Shown piece after piece: positions 12,504 through 25,621 of a stretch of DNA of 64,000 bases (positions are counted from its first letter, which is position 1; each line of letters begins with the position of its first letter). This DNA is from Brienomyrus brachyistius (taxonomy: Eukaryota > Chordata > Actinopteri > Osteoglossiformes > Mormyridae): NCBI RefSeq assembly GCF_023856365.1, contig NC_064535.1, positions 10,808,363-10,872,362 of the forward strand, read 5' to 3'. Both the position numbers and the translations under genes were made by a program. The notes below the pieces were generated by a model, which worked only from the letters and a program-made list of their open reading frames with translations, was not told the origin of the DNA and ran no database searches.

Positions 12504-12523
12504 CAATCTATCTGGTGCTTTTC
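12403..12523. repeat. (TA)25 tract between near-perfect inverted repeats
   Basis: The left arm 12403-12425 and right arm 12501-12523 are inverted copies matching at 21 of 23 positions. Between them lie a GA-rich stretch, a run of 15 A (12436-12450) and a pure (TA)25 (12451-12500). The whole can extrude as a long hairpin or cruciform. It may be a degenerate foldback element or the product of a palindromic duplication. No target duplication was identified. Confidence 0.8.
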
Positions 12524-14199
12524 TCTTAGCGTTCTAACAACCATTGTCAATCAAGCACTCACACTCAAATCCCTTACATTTAAATATGGCCCCTGCAGTG
12601 GTTTCCTTGCATGCTCAATTAGCTGCAATCACTACATACAGTCCAATTCAACCAGCTGGCTAATTCCTAGCTGAGAAAATCCTACTTTGGATCAAACTAC
12701 AGCCGCGTTGTTTTTGCCCTCCACCTCCTTTCTCTTTGCCCCTGGCTTTTCTTTTTATTTCTGCTGAGCTCAAACTAATCACTATTGTACCCTTCAAGGC
12801 AAAGGTAGGGAAGGAAACAGCACTCTCGTCCCCCTGTGGTTTAACTACGTATTTTACCTCTGGTATTTATTTGTATTTGTAATGCACGATTCCCTCCCTT
12901 TCGGTTATGTCAACCAGAACTAAAAGGTCTGTTAATAAGGCTCAATCTCCCTGTTATCTGTAAATCCTAAATAATAGGGTAAGAAAAAAAAAGATTTAAA
13001 AAGGGACATAGGGATCAGAATAAAATAAATCACACCTGGATCCCTAGTAGATACTGGCACAGGCTCCTTATATTACACTAAAATTACTTCATTTGTTCTT
13101 CAAGATATTTTAATCTTGCCTGACCTCAAACTTCCCATGAACCAGGGTCTGAACAAAAGGCCTCCCACTGTCTTTGCAGTAAATCTGTTGTCTCCCTTCT
13201 AGGCCCTCAACTGGGGATCATAGATCACCACTGTGCCGCAGCTTGCTTCAATTTACTCAATTAACTCCTGAAAAGCACTTGCAAGTTCTGCAGATGTTGG
13301 TTTATTATCAGGGCCTAAAATGTACAGCTAAGTTCAGGAGCCTGGGGTTACGGTAAGGTTGAGGGGGGTAGGGGAAAAGGGTGACCATTCTCAGTGCTGC
13401 TTTCTGTAGACAAGTACGAATCATGCAGTAGTGTCTCTTGTATATGTGCATATGTGAATGTATGTGTATATTTAAGGGTCAAGTGCTCCTTTAGTAAAAA
13501 CATTCTTCTACATTACAGCACGCATTAAGGGAAAATAAGAACAAGCAGATTCTATCACCTATAAGAACAGGTTGAATGATTCCTGCTTGCTCCATATGGC
13601 AAGGTAAAATTGGCGATTAACAGATGTTTAATTAGGCCATAAATCAGAGAGAGAATCTGTCTAAAGGCATGTACAGCCTAAGTAATTTATTACTAACAGT
13701 GCAGCTGGAATTTCAGGATGCTCAGTTCACCTGAATGTTTTCTACATACAAAATCAACTTGACCATATTGGCATGAAGTCATTGCGCAGTAATCGTATTA
13801 AAACATTTCCCTGTGAAGTCAATTGTGCTAAAAATAAAATGAAAATGCTTAGCATTCATTGAAAGACTTCTACCACATGTTACACATTTGTTTTGCCCTA
13901 AAAAAGATAATAAAATGTATTTTATATTGACCATTTCCCAACTAATTCTACATAAATTTATAGTCATTCCATATATTTGTGTGATTTCAGCATTGACGAA
14001 TACCTATACACTGATATCTAGTTAGGTGCTCATGTGTTTTCTTCATGGACCTGAAAAAATATGTGTAACGCAGAAACGTTTTGCTGTACGTTGTATGTAC
14101 TTCATATCTGAAAGTATACAACACTTTTTTCAGTTATAGAAATGGTACAAATTATTTTATTGTGTTATACACTATGCTATATGCTTTTATTCAGTAGAG
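12524..14199. other. Non-coding spacer, unrecognised
   Basis: 12,524-13,400 is less AT-rich and has stretches that feel repeat-derived, but I could not assign them. No gene, RNA or tandem repeat seen. Confidence 0.35.
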
Positions 14200-14466
14200 A
14201 GTGATAGTGAGCCTGGAGTACAACCCTGGGACCACAGGACCCCCCGGTCACCATGAACAGTACTCCATCCTATGACATGGCACACAGTAACATACTATAG
14301 CCAACAATTAATTATAGGCAACAATTCACTAAATGGCATATTTTGGGAGGAAACGCACGCAAAAACAACCAGGACCTGTACGCTCCATCCACTCAGAGCT
14401 GGGGGGGGGGCAATCAAACCCTGGAGGAGTGAGCTACAGCATTAACTGCTAAGCTACTGTGTCACC
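14200..14466 (-). mobile_element. Decayed L2-type 3' region
   Basis: Segments in the reverse order of a fish L2 3' end: an 'acagtactccatcctatgac' region, a 'gggaggaaacgcacgc' segment, then 'ctgtacgctcc', a 'caatcaaaccctgg' segment and 'ctgctaagctactgtgtcaccc'-like ending. A G run of 10 lies at about 14402-14411. Boundaries are approximate. Confidence 0.55.
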
Positions 14467-15849
14467 CTGACATGTCATTAAAGCTTTAGAAAATTTTTGT
14501 TATATTGTTTTATTTCAAAAAAGCTATACATCTTGATATTTGTTTATATGCAGCATTTTATATTAATATTATATCAAATATTATTTAAAGGGTGCTTTAG
14601 TTAATTTAAAATGAATTTCACGGGCTGCTGTTGCTTTTGAACCCCCAAACTATGAATTGCGTGCTACAAGTTCACTTACCAAGGTTGCCATGGCATAAGA
14701 AAATATTAATAAAATATTCCTACTAGCAAATGATATGCCAAATATAAAAGTATTGTTGGGGTTATTGTTCATCTACTAAGCTGTTTTTATTAACAATTAA
14801 CGTTGTGATTCCACTGAAATGCATCCTACAGGGAGAAGGTCAAATCAATATAGAGATGCTTTGCTGGTAGATTTTCAAGCATCATGGAGATAATTAATTA
14901 CATTACTTTTTACCACCAAACGTAGTGGAATTACAGTAACGTGTTACTTTGTAACTTTGTAATGCAGTACAATGCATTGTAATACTAACACTGGAAATCA
15001 ATAAACACACGTTTAAGGAAAATAAACTGCCAGAGAGACCCACAAGAAATATGTCAATATTCATAATAGCAACAACGAAGAAACTAAATTCTGTAACCGT
15101 CCTGATGGACAGCACAGCAAGTAAATAGAATTTCGAGGGGGAAAAAAATAAGTTAGCATTCTTTGAGAACTTAAAAATCGCATATGTGCCACATGAAGGA
15201 AATGCATGACATCAAAGTCAATTCAGTGAAAGAAACTAAAGATGAATGCGATGAATTTTTCGTTTCCACAAAAGGTAAAGGCACAGATGTAAGCCTTTTT
15301 TGAATGAAAGTTGGAGCACCACAATGCCATGTACTTTAAATTGAACACAGCTGCCCACTTAACATAATTGCCCTGAGCAAATTCAAATATCTAAGGAAAA
15401 GCAGATAATTACAATCTACAGTGTGCAGATTTACAGGTTACGGTGGAGAACCACTTTATGTGAAATACTGTAACCCCTCAGAAGAGAACCATTCACCCTC
15501 CACAATGACCTTAAAGAGTAACCGGATTGCATGAACAAAGATGGCACCCTTTAGAAGCAAGATTATTTTTATGTTTTGATTGAGTTTTTATTTACATTCA
15601 AAATACTTTGTATTTTCATCCCACATTGTGCAAACCATATGGAAAATTTTCTCTCGCTGACTTTGTTATTTTTAGGTTTCATTAACAACATTAACTTCGT
15701 TAAGCAGATAACCAAACCTACAGATATTCCTGGATCACCAAAATTTGAACAAGACCATACTTCTCAGCTCCATGCAGAAAATGTACTTCAGTGGTGGAAT
15801 GCCCCACATTTCAATCTAAGATAAATTCCAGGCTTTGGTTAGCATATTT
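14467..15849. other. Non-coding spacer
   Basis: AT-rich, no gene and no recognised repeat. Short frames at 15576-15994 run partly into the neighbouring L2 remnant and look like chance. Confidence 0.4.
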
Positions 15850-16145
15850 ATGTACACCTCCCATCCATCTTACAAGCACTTATCCAGAGCATCCAGTGTG
15901 GTGGGGGGGAGGGGAGGGGAGGGGGAGGCTGGAGCTTATCCCAGGTAGCATAGGGCACAAGGCAGGGAACATCCAGAATGGAATGCCTGCTTAGAAACAG
16001 CAGTTTTGAAGCACAAATTCACCTAACTGCATGTTATTGCACTATGGGAGGAAACTGACATGACACAAGAAGATCATGCAGGCTCCACACACAAAGCAAT
16101 TCAATTCAAACCCACAACCCTGGACATTTGCAGTGACAGCAACAA
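15850..16145 (-). mobile_element. Decayed L2-type 3' region containing a G-quadruplex motif
   Basis: Reverse-orientation L2 landmarks: 'cccatccatcttacaagcacttatcc', 'ggagcttatcccagg', 'gggcacaaggcaggg', a 'gggaggaaactgacatg' segment and 'caaacccacaaccctgg'. The G-rich stretch 15903-15925 lies in the part that is usually a short GGG-rich segment, so it looks like a local expansion within the element. Confidence 0.6.
15903..15925 (+). other. Strong G-quadruplex motif
   Basis: Four G tracts of 7, 4, 4 and 5 bases separated by single A loops. One-base loops with tracts of four or more G make very stable parallel quadruplexes in vitro. Whether it has a function here is unknown. Confidence 0.85.
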
Positions 16146-18494
16146 ATACAGTTCAACCTCGCTGACATTACCGTAGATCTACATTACCTTGGATCTAATA
16201 CACAATATTAAAAACGTACCCAACTGAGCTCAAGCTACAACCCTTCTGATAACGGACAGATTATAATGCTGAAAATAGAGAAATAGAGATTTTACCTTAT
16301 TTGCTGTAGTACTTCTTGTACTATATTAGGATGTGTATAAAGATTACATGAAAACCCCTGTTATGAACATATTCACATTCTAATTTCATTCGATTGAATG
16401 AAAAGTGTATAAACTGCATTCTGCACTATTGTTTGCATTACTGATTACATTACAAAATGAGCATATGTGCCGATTTTGTGCCGAAATGCACCCTCACAAC
16501 CAACAACAGCAAAACACGGTAGAAAGAAAATTTTCAAAAGTGTGTTTCTCCATCAAAAATGCATGCCAATCTTGTGTTATATATTCTTTATGCTTCGAGG
16601 TTCTCCAATGTGCATGTATAATATATTTAGGAACTGTTACAGTATCCATATTCCCTGACTCTTGTGTAAAAGTTAAAAGACAAAGTTGAGCACAAATAAA
16701 ATGTGCATGTCAGATAACTAAATGGTTATTTTAAACTTTGTAGCATGTATGAGTTGATTGGAAACCAGGCTTGACATTAATGGGACCCTTGATATATGAA
16801 ACAGGATGAAAGAATATGGTACTGACCTTAGCTAGCATACTGAATTGTAAGGATTACAGGTATTATGTAATAAATGTGTTAGTGCTGTCTGGATATCAGG
16901 CAAAGATCTGGAGGAATATCAAAATGTCACAATTAAGTAGAAAATGCAAAATATAATAACCTGACCCAGAAAGTAAGGAAAAATATATAGAAAGTAAATG
17001 TTTAACTGACATAATAATTGACGGTTCTCTGTTGTCATTGTATATCTACCAATACAATACCAATGAAATACGTGTTTTTCCTTGACTGTTGAAGAATAGA
17101 TTTTCTGAGGCATGAATGTGCCACCAGCACAATTTCAACCTGCATCTAAAAGATTTCAAGAAGGGATGAAACATTATTTTTCTATGCAAAACCAAAATGA
17201 TCTCACCCCCAGTTGATACAGGTGGAAAATTCTGTTTTAGACATCGTTCAAGTATGTCACATAAATTCTCAAGAAGGACATGGCATATGGAGAACATCAC
17301 TGTCACGCTCATCGACCCACTGGAGTTACCACATGTATTCTCTGAATGGTGGCATTGTCATGCTGAAGGACGCTGCGAGAAATGTCGCAATAGGGGAAGA
17401 TGACTGGTGAAGTATCAATTAACTTTAACTATGAGGAACCCTGCAAGCTTACATGCTATCTGAGCTGCTTTCAAATGTTCAGGCTTATGCAGTTTTTCAT
17501 TTTTTTTTCTATAATTTATTTTTTACTTATTGCCCTTTACAGAGAAGTGCCCCCAAACTATTTTATGTCCTTTAAAGACTTCCCCAGTACTCCATTGCTA
17601 GTGTTCTTCATATTTCCTCATGTGATGAATAGCTTTTGCATTTCAATCTGACTTATGGTATCCTGATCTGTGGAGTTCATGGAAGGCATTTACTGGCTGC
17701 CTGCACATCAGGTTGAAATTTGCAGTCAATTTATCTGCGATTCCTTGCCTGTTTTGTCCTGCACTTAAATAAATGCATGTCATGATCCTGCAGTATGTAG
17801 GTCCACATATCTTTGCTGATTACATCTGACTTCCAGGCCATCACTATATTATACACTGCTGCTTATGTCTTGATCACTAAAACGCCATACAACATTAAGC
17901 CTATTTTAAATTCAAGATACTTATAATTATAGGTTGGGAAGTTATTTTGCTTAAGTAGAATATGAGCCACATTTGTACCCATTGAGCACAATTATCATAA
18001 AATAAGTGCTTATTGAATCGACTGACTGAGTTTCCGATATTCTGACAAGGTTATGTTGACAAATTTATTTCTGGAGCATTTTGCAACTACATTTCTGTCA
18101 ATCCACATTGGTCCAGGTAGTGAGTTTGCAAGCAAGCCAAAAAATGCTATATCTTTAAAACAAAACTCTATAGAAGTCTATAGTACTTTCAGATTTTAGT
18201 AGCTATAATACGCACAAATAGGAAAATGTTTAATGTGCAAGTTTAATAGCAACAAATGAGCAAGTATACACAAGAGACCTATGCCGTTAATTAACATAAT
18301 GTACTTGCAGATAAAATAATTTCTTAAATTTTGTCCTGAATAATTAGTCTACTTTTAATGTAAAGCCTTGCATCCTTCCTTGGAATTAAGTTATAGAGTA
18401 AAATGCGACAACCACTGAATCATCAATTGATGTAATAAAAACATCCTGTTGAAATCTAAATAATGACTGAATTTTCTGCATGTTTTACCCATGA
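16146..18494. other. Non-coding spacer
   Basis: No convincing gene. Around 17,090-17,410 overlapping short frames exist on both strands and the DNA is less AT-rich. I could not match it to a protein or transposon family. Confidence 0.4.
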
Positions 18495-18850
18495 TGCATC
18501 TATCCATCTTCTTACCACTTATCCTGCTGAGGGTCAGAGGAGGGGTCCAAGCCTATGCTGAGCAGAGCAGAGCAGAAAGTTGAGATACATCCTGGATTTG
18601 CGTTGCAAGGCACATACACATACATGGTCACACTAAGGGCAATTCAGTAACACCAATAAACCTAAGTGCATGTATTTGGACTGCAAGAGGAAACTGGAAT
18701 ACATACCACAAAGAGAACATGCATAATCCACAAGTGGCTCAGAGCTGAATGTGAGATTCAAACCCTCAATGGCAGGGCTGGGAGGCAACAGTGCTATTCA
18801 GAGCCATTGTGCCACTCACGTTTTTCCCATCATGGCTATTCCAATATATT
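18495..18850 (-). mobile_element. Long decayed L2-type 3' region
   Basis: One of the two longest such copies here. In reverse orientation it reads 'catctatccatcttcttacc', 'cttatcctgctgagggtcag', 'gatacatcctgg', 'ggtcacactaagggcaattc', a 'tttggactgcaagaggaaac' segment, 'gagaacatgcataatccac' and 'gattcaaaccctc', ending near 'attgtgccactc'. A small 'agagc' tandem interrupts it near 18560-18575. Confidence 0.7.
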
Positions 18851-19424
18851 ACTAAAATGATTTATTTTAGCCCAATAAAGTACTGCCTGGAAACTATAAC
18901 AGTGATCATTCTTTCGAATGCACGAAGGTATCCTTAAGATAAGTGAACAAAAATGTAATATATCTATATTTTGTAATATTGATTTTATGCACTTGTAAAA
19001 GTAATTTAAGTTTTCTTCTGCTTTTTTAACTTTTGTTGGAAATTAATGGGTAAAAGGCCAAAAATGCCCCCAAGATTAAAAAAAAACAAGAAAAAAGTTA
19101 CATTTACTAGTTTAGCCCAATATCCTAATCCTACAATTAACTGTAATTTTTTAAAATTTATTTAATTTAATTTAGATTTCTGTGTCTAACACACACTCAT
19201 ACAAACAGCGCTGTTTTTCACGCTATGTACATACGTAACTTTATGTAACATGTAACAGTAACTACATCCTGCTATGTAACTCTTTAACAATAGCTGGCCA
19301 AGGCCAATTTTAATTTTTAATAAAGGCATTCATCCAAAAATAAATAAGCCAGTCTCTGCTAGGGGCGTGGCTGCGGATCGTCTGCTTAACGAAGGCATCG
19401 CCACCCAGCCATCAACATCATCTA
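18851..19424. other. AT-rich spacer
   Basis: Nothing recognised apart from A- and T-tracts. Confidence 0.45.
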
Positions 19425-19540
19425 CAGTTGCTTTGGGCTGAGCAGTATATCGTATTTTCATGGTACATCGATATATTTTCAAAACGAGATATAGGACGAC
19501 GCGATATCATTTATATCAATATACCTTTTATTGTGTGTTA
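19425..19540 (+). mobile_element. Possible one-ended hAT MITE fragment
   Basis: 'Gggctgagcagtatatcgta' followed by repeated ATATCG and CGATAT segments resembles the 'gggctgggcgatat' end of a common fish hAT MITE. I found no matching inverted end downstream and no target duplication, so this is at best a truncated copy. Confidence 0.3.
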
Positions 19541-22059
19541 AAACCAATAGTACTCCTTCCAGTATGTAACAATGTGAGACTCCCCAAAATTGACACCTAA
19601 CATACAGGAATGGAGGTTAGCATTGAAGTAACGTGATACGACACACGGTTAAACCAACCACTAAGGTCAGGACTAACCATTGAGGTTAAGGTCAGGCCAG
19701 TCAAGTTCTTCGGCACCAAGCGTATAGTTTGGCATCTTGCTTGGTGGTTTTCAAATATTTCTCGAACTGACTTCAACTAAAGACATAATATTTCAAAAGC
19801 AGCATGCAGGCCTATGTTTTGTTTAATTATGGTGTATTTATGTGAAGTTTATCTTGTAGACCATATGTTTCTTCATCTGTTAATAGTTATAAATACAGAC
19901 TAATACATAAATGACATAAATTTAAAATATATATCTGTGCGTATTCTATTTGTTATTAATTACAGATGTAGTGTTCATTATATGTGGTAGTTAGTACTGA
20001 GATCATATACATTTTTGTGGTCAATTCCATCTTCAACTTGCCCAGTTAAAAATTTGATCTATGCACTCAGAATATAAAATTGAATGTGATGAAAATACAT
20101 ATGTGCATGAATGGAAGGATAACAGAGAGAGCACAAGGACGAGATGAGATGAGAAAGCCTACTGATTATAACATGCAAGGTCTGCCTAGCATGGCATGAT
20201 TATGTAGACACTGACTCTGAGAATACTGTCCAGTTACAAAGGACAATACAAAGGAATTAGTCATTGGCCATTCGTTAAGAGACATTATACAGTTACATAG
20301 CTACTGGAAGAATGAAGCCCTGGTTTGCTTCTTATACTGTACTGGGATGAACCAATGGCTTAAATGTGCTTATGGATTTAGCATTATTGGTCATGAGGGT
20401 CAAATACCTTTCCCGACTATATCCAACGTGTCAAGGCTCAGTCCTGTAACACAGACCAGTTTGCTTAATGCCCCATTTTCATAATGTTGCTCCCTTGTCA
20501 GGCCACAGTAAACTAACTAAGATACAATGGTACAGTATCATGCATAGCTTAGCCTACCCAAAAATAACATCCAGCTATGGTATTTCTTGAAAGGAACATG
20601 TGTAAGTACTTGTATGATCTCCACATCCTCTCCTGGGATAATGACTTATCTCACATTTTCCCTGGCATGATGAATGTTCACTACCAATGCACGTTTTATT
20701 AATTTTAAAATATAGGTAATTGCCAAAGTTCAGTATAAACCTCCTATATGCCATTTTACCTACATTGTCAAGCTTGCCAAAGGAGGATTCCATTCCACTC
20801 AGAATATCTATGAATGACAATTTCTAAATTTACTCCTAGTTGCTGGAGATCTCATGTTGCTCACCATTATATCTGGTACATGGTTCCAAAGCCGTACACA
20901 TTGTTACTTTTTTGTTAGGTACTTCATGATCCAGGCCACTATAGGGGCACCAACCTGCATGTCCTTGAGCTTCTTCCCCAGCTGGAAAGGCTGAAAACTA
21001 CCAAACGCACTGGCAAAAAGGAAGGACATGACCTGAATTCTTCTATCCACGTGGATGATGAAATAATTCATTCCAATGATTCTTTTTCTTCGCATATATC
21101 TGCTTGGTAAGTAAACTGCGAGGTACAGTAGTCCTAGGGACTGAGCTATTTAAAAAGTTTAGCTGAATGGATACTATCAAAGTCACTGATAATTGTCTTT
21201 ATAGAGATTTTATAGATTCAGAATCTATGGCCCTGCTTATAGGAGAAAAAGATGGGCTATGTGAAAATCAAAGAATTTCTGTATCAAATATCTTATCAAA
21301 TAATCGAATTATTCCAATGTAAATAATATCATTGTCATATAAACTAGTTCACTAACTTTACCTTTAATTCACCTCAACATTTTCACTTGTCCACACTTTG
21401 TTGTTTTTGCTTTAAAATATCGTTGTTCTTTAAAACCAGGAACCATTTTCATTTGTCTGAGCTCAAATCTTTCTACAGCAGAAACATATTTAGTCATTTA
21501 GACTAGATAATAGATTTCTAGCTATCAAGGATTTTGGCAGTATTCACACAATGGGATCCATTGAAAAGGAACCAGCATTTGTGCAAGAAATAAGCTGGAC
21601 CAGAAATTAGATCAGCTTTATCCACTTAATTTAGCTAATTCTTTTGTAACTTTGAGCCTCCCTATTTATATTAAGCAGCCAGCAGCACAGAAGTGAATTC
21701 TCTATACAGTGACTGTTCGGTTACATTCAGACAAAGGTCTAAGAACTCAGTGATTAGATCTCTTGCATACTGGATATTCAGCAGCGCAGATTCAAAATAC
21801 ATTCCCAGTGTGGCCATTAATGCTTATTACTGGTGACTTAATACTAAGGAATGTAAATATCCTGAACTCTTTCAATCAAACAATTTTAGTTAAATGTGTC
21901 CCATTGCTGAATGCTGTATACATGGAGGATCCAACCTATTATAGTCAAACTTTAAACAAGTGTTTACATCATTGAACTAAGATTTAAAAAAAAAAAAATA
22001 CTTGAATAATTCTGAGAATGACCAGAGTGTTGTAAGATGGTCCACATAAACCTGGAAGG
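19541..22059. other. Non-coding spacer
   Basis: No gene, RNA or repeat recognised. There are many stops in all frames and AT-rich composition throughout. Confidence 0.4.
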
Positions 22060-22300
22060 TATTGCATTGCGTCTCTCTCTGTGTGCTCCAGGCTTCAGGG
22101 CGCAGTATCTATCGAGCTAATTAAGGATTTTAGATGATTTTCAGCTTCTGTTTTTCTACTTTTGTTGCCACTGATTATAGCCAAATTACGTCGATTTCAC
22201 TGAGACATTGAGAAGAACTGGATGGCGTGACGAGTTTAGGATCGTGTGGTTGAGTTTCTTGCCCATTCAAGGTGCGCATTAGTTTTACCTTGATAAACCA
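22060..22300. promoter_or_regulatory. Candidate conserved non-coding element
   Basis: A non-repetitive, GC-balanced stretch in AT-rich surroundings. It shows GAGCTAATTAAGG near 22114-22126 (homeodomain-type core), a CCAAATTACG stretch near 22182 and a CCTTGATAAACC end. The evidence is compositional only. Confidence 0.25.
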
Positions 22301-24149
22301 TTAATGAAAATCTCAAAAAGCTAAGCAACATGTAACTTTTTTCCCCCTCTTATAGCTTAGACATTTTAGTTAGCTCAGTGTTATAGGAGTTGGGCTGTTG
22401 AGTGTGAGACACATAGTGGAAGAAACTAAGTTGGACTCAAGCACTGATTTCAAAGAGCTACCGCTGAGAACGGCGATAAAAAACTAAGGAACAGGAAAAC
22501 TGGATTGAAGGTGTAGAGCTACACCAGAGAATCAAGCTCAAAGTCAAGACAAGGACCAAAGTAACAAATTAAAAACTCTGAACAAAACCCAAGAACCAAG
22601 AAATCAGACATAGATTCACCCACCAACCCACCTAGACTGTTTAGATTGACCCAGACCGGAAAACGGAACAGTGAGGTATTAACCAGAAAGAGCCTAAATG
22701 CACTGAGTGCAGGTGTGAGTGATTATCCATTGAGCTCATCTTGGGTGGGTGTGGCCTCGAGGAATGGTGGAAAGTAAAAAGCAGACTGGGTTTTGAGCTG
22801 CATGTGACAAATACCAAGTTAGATTAGAAGCTATACTTTTTATTTCAAAACAAGCCTGGCAAATTTGATTGGAGCTAGTTAAAATATCTAAGCTATAACA
22901 GGTAAAGCCAAAAAGGAACAATCTGCAATATAAAATATATAGCCCAACAAGTATGCTTGATCCAATTGTGGTAGAACAAATATTTTACTGAAATAAAAAA
23001 AAAACTGAAAAAAGAAGCAAAAATTCTGAAAAAAAAAATGTTCAGCCTCAACAAAATACTTTTAGAAATCTATAGGTAAAAAATGTCTGAACTGAAATAA
23101 ATGTGAGGTGATCAAGAGATTAGTTTACAGTAATGCTTATTAAGATATAACTTATTATGTCATTCTTAAAGCCCAAATGATACAGTTTTGTACGCCATTT
23201 ACTATCTGCTCAACATTTCGCAATATTTCCGACGAAGACCTGTTATTGATATAAATCCAGTTAATCGCAGTCATGGTACTTGAATGTATACTCTTGTTTT
23301 AGATATCGTATAAAACTGTATATATAATCGAAGTGAAATAATCTAAAGTAGTCTAAACATTAGATTTAAGAATAAAATGCTTGGTAGTAAACATATTGTG
23401 TATTAATTGTTATTTGACGTTTTGTATTATACCTCACATGTAAGGTTTTTGTTCAATAAAGGAAAAATATCCTCTTAAAACCACTGAGACCATGTTTATC
23501 TAAAGTTTATCTGACCATCCCAAACCTTTGATAAACAGCATTCCTTTCTTTTTGCCCTGTGATGTAATGTTGTTATCAATTAGCCAACATTAATTTCCCA
23601 AAAACAAATAAACCCCTAAATGAGTCTATATAAAGCACATATGTTTCTGATTTCCTGCTTCTTTATCACTGCTGCCTGTTTTCCTGAACTCTGGTCATAA
23701 TGCCCTGTGCTTAAAGGGTCATCATCTTTCTCTTTTACCTTTATTATGAGGCATAGAGAGAAGGGTTTTCTTACTATTTCCATCATATTTATTATCCCAA
23801 TTTAGAAGTAAAAAAAAAAACTACTTAATCTGTCTATTTTCATCTGTGTAGCTGGTTTTGATTTGAGTGTTAATGTAGCTTCCAAACCTTCCCACTATCT
23901 GAAATATTTGACCTTTGTTTGGATAATTTATTTTTTCTTCCTTTCCAGGGCCAATAACATAAAGGTTTTAATTTAATCTAAATGTTACACACATTCCATT
24001 TATATATAATGACAACAATTAAAGAAAATGCGCTTTACTGTTTTTATCTTCGAAAAGTTACATTTAAATACATTTTCTTGGCATGATGTCATGTCTAGTA
24101 ATGGGCAGTAGTTTTACTGAAGCGCTAATTCCTTCATATATTTTTAGAA
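22301..24149. other. Non-coding spacer
   Basis: No gene or recognised repeat. Several short A-tracts of 8-11 bases occur (for example 22988-22998 and 23811-23820). Confidence 0.4.
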
Positions 24150-24222
24150 AAACAATTCCTCCATCCACCTTCCATACCGCTTTTCCAGTACAAGAAGCTG
24201 CAAGTTGCAAGAAGCCTATCGA
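24150..24222 (-). mobile_element. Short L2-type tail remnant
   Basis: 'Ccatccaccttccataccgc' followed by 'ttttccagtacaagaagctg' looks like the end of an L2-type tail in reverse orientation. It is very short and diverged. Confidence 0.35.
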
Positions 24223-25621
24223 AGCTTCATGTCTATAGTATATGATTCCTTACAGTAGCAACTACTGACCAGGTCCCAGTGTTTAATATTTCTTATTTAT
24301 TTTCACCATTAGATGCTGGCTACCATGCTTAGTGAGAAAATTAAAATGATGCCAATGGTGTAGGTTTCAATTATACCTTGGAAGGTATAAAGTAAGTCAA
24401 TTCTGAACTCCCTGTCCCTCTAAACACGAGCTGCTGCCATGATACCGGTATACTGAATACCCGACACTACACCCTTGTATGACGTAATGCTGTATGTTAG
24501 ACTATGCAGTTTGTTACGCTTAATTAGTGTATTTGCATTCTATAGGCACTGTGCATTAGGTAGTATATGAACACTGACACCATAAACAGTTTGTATATTC
24601 ACAAGCAAATACACTTTTCTACCATCCAGTTTTATACAATGTTGATTTTTTTTTTTATCTATGAAAATGTATCAAAACCTCTTGTGCAAGTGCAGTCAAT
24701 TATTTACCATGCAGTTCAGTATTACCTTATAATAAATAACCACACAATTAATCCTATTTGTTTTTTGTCCACATATCATCGATATCTCACTTTATAAGTG
24801 TATTTTATTGACGACAAAATTTTGAACAAGGAAAAAAAAATCTTATTTACTTTAACAAACTCAGATTTGCTAATTTTTTTTAAGAACTTAAAAATGGTTT
24901 GCACATGATATGGGGAGTTTAACAGGTCGCAGAAAAAAGATTCAATTCATATGTGTGAAACCTATTTCTAGCTAATATTCCATCTTCATCATAAAAATAA
25001 TAAAGCAAGATCTAGTGGGTTATATTATCAAGCATTTATGGGCAACCTATATTTCATGTTAAACAAATGATCAAAGAAGCCCACTTTCTGAATTCATTTA
25101 TACCGAGCAGCTGTGCAATGCTACCTCGAGACAGATTTATATGAGGGACCTGCTTTTAACCTAGTGAATGGTAGAATGTCTGGATGTTAGCAAGCAGTAT
25201 GGACTTGAGCAGGGACCAGGTTGCATTTTCCTTTTGAGTACCTAGCATCAGACACAGGTTAGGTTTAGGGAGTTCATCTCATCAAATGTGTGAATAAATC
25301 TGTCAGACTGCCCGATATTCTCTCCCTCACAGTGGATCTAAAAGCTGAACACCAAAAATCCCATTAATGTATCTATTCCTGCACTCAAAGAAGATTCACT
25401 TTAAAGATCCACCACTGAATTTTTAGGCCGAGATGCAGAATTTGGGCTAACTTGTAACGTGCAGCTGACAAATAGTTTTGTACAACAGATACAGAAACTA
25501 AGTTTTCAAAAGATTCTTTAGTCTTTTAAACTAAAATGTTCAGCCTTCATAGTACACTAAAGCCAGCGACAATAAAATTAAATAAAATATGTTGATCATG
25601 TGAAGATAATATTATGACAAT
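24223..25621. other. AT-rich spacer
   Basis: Nothing recognised. A run of T near 24647-24656 and short A-tracts are the only low-complexity pieces. Confidence 0.4.

Noticed and set aside
17090..17410. Overlapping frames on both strands as a possible transposase fragment
   Set aside because: I could not match either translation to a family; kept as unassigned.
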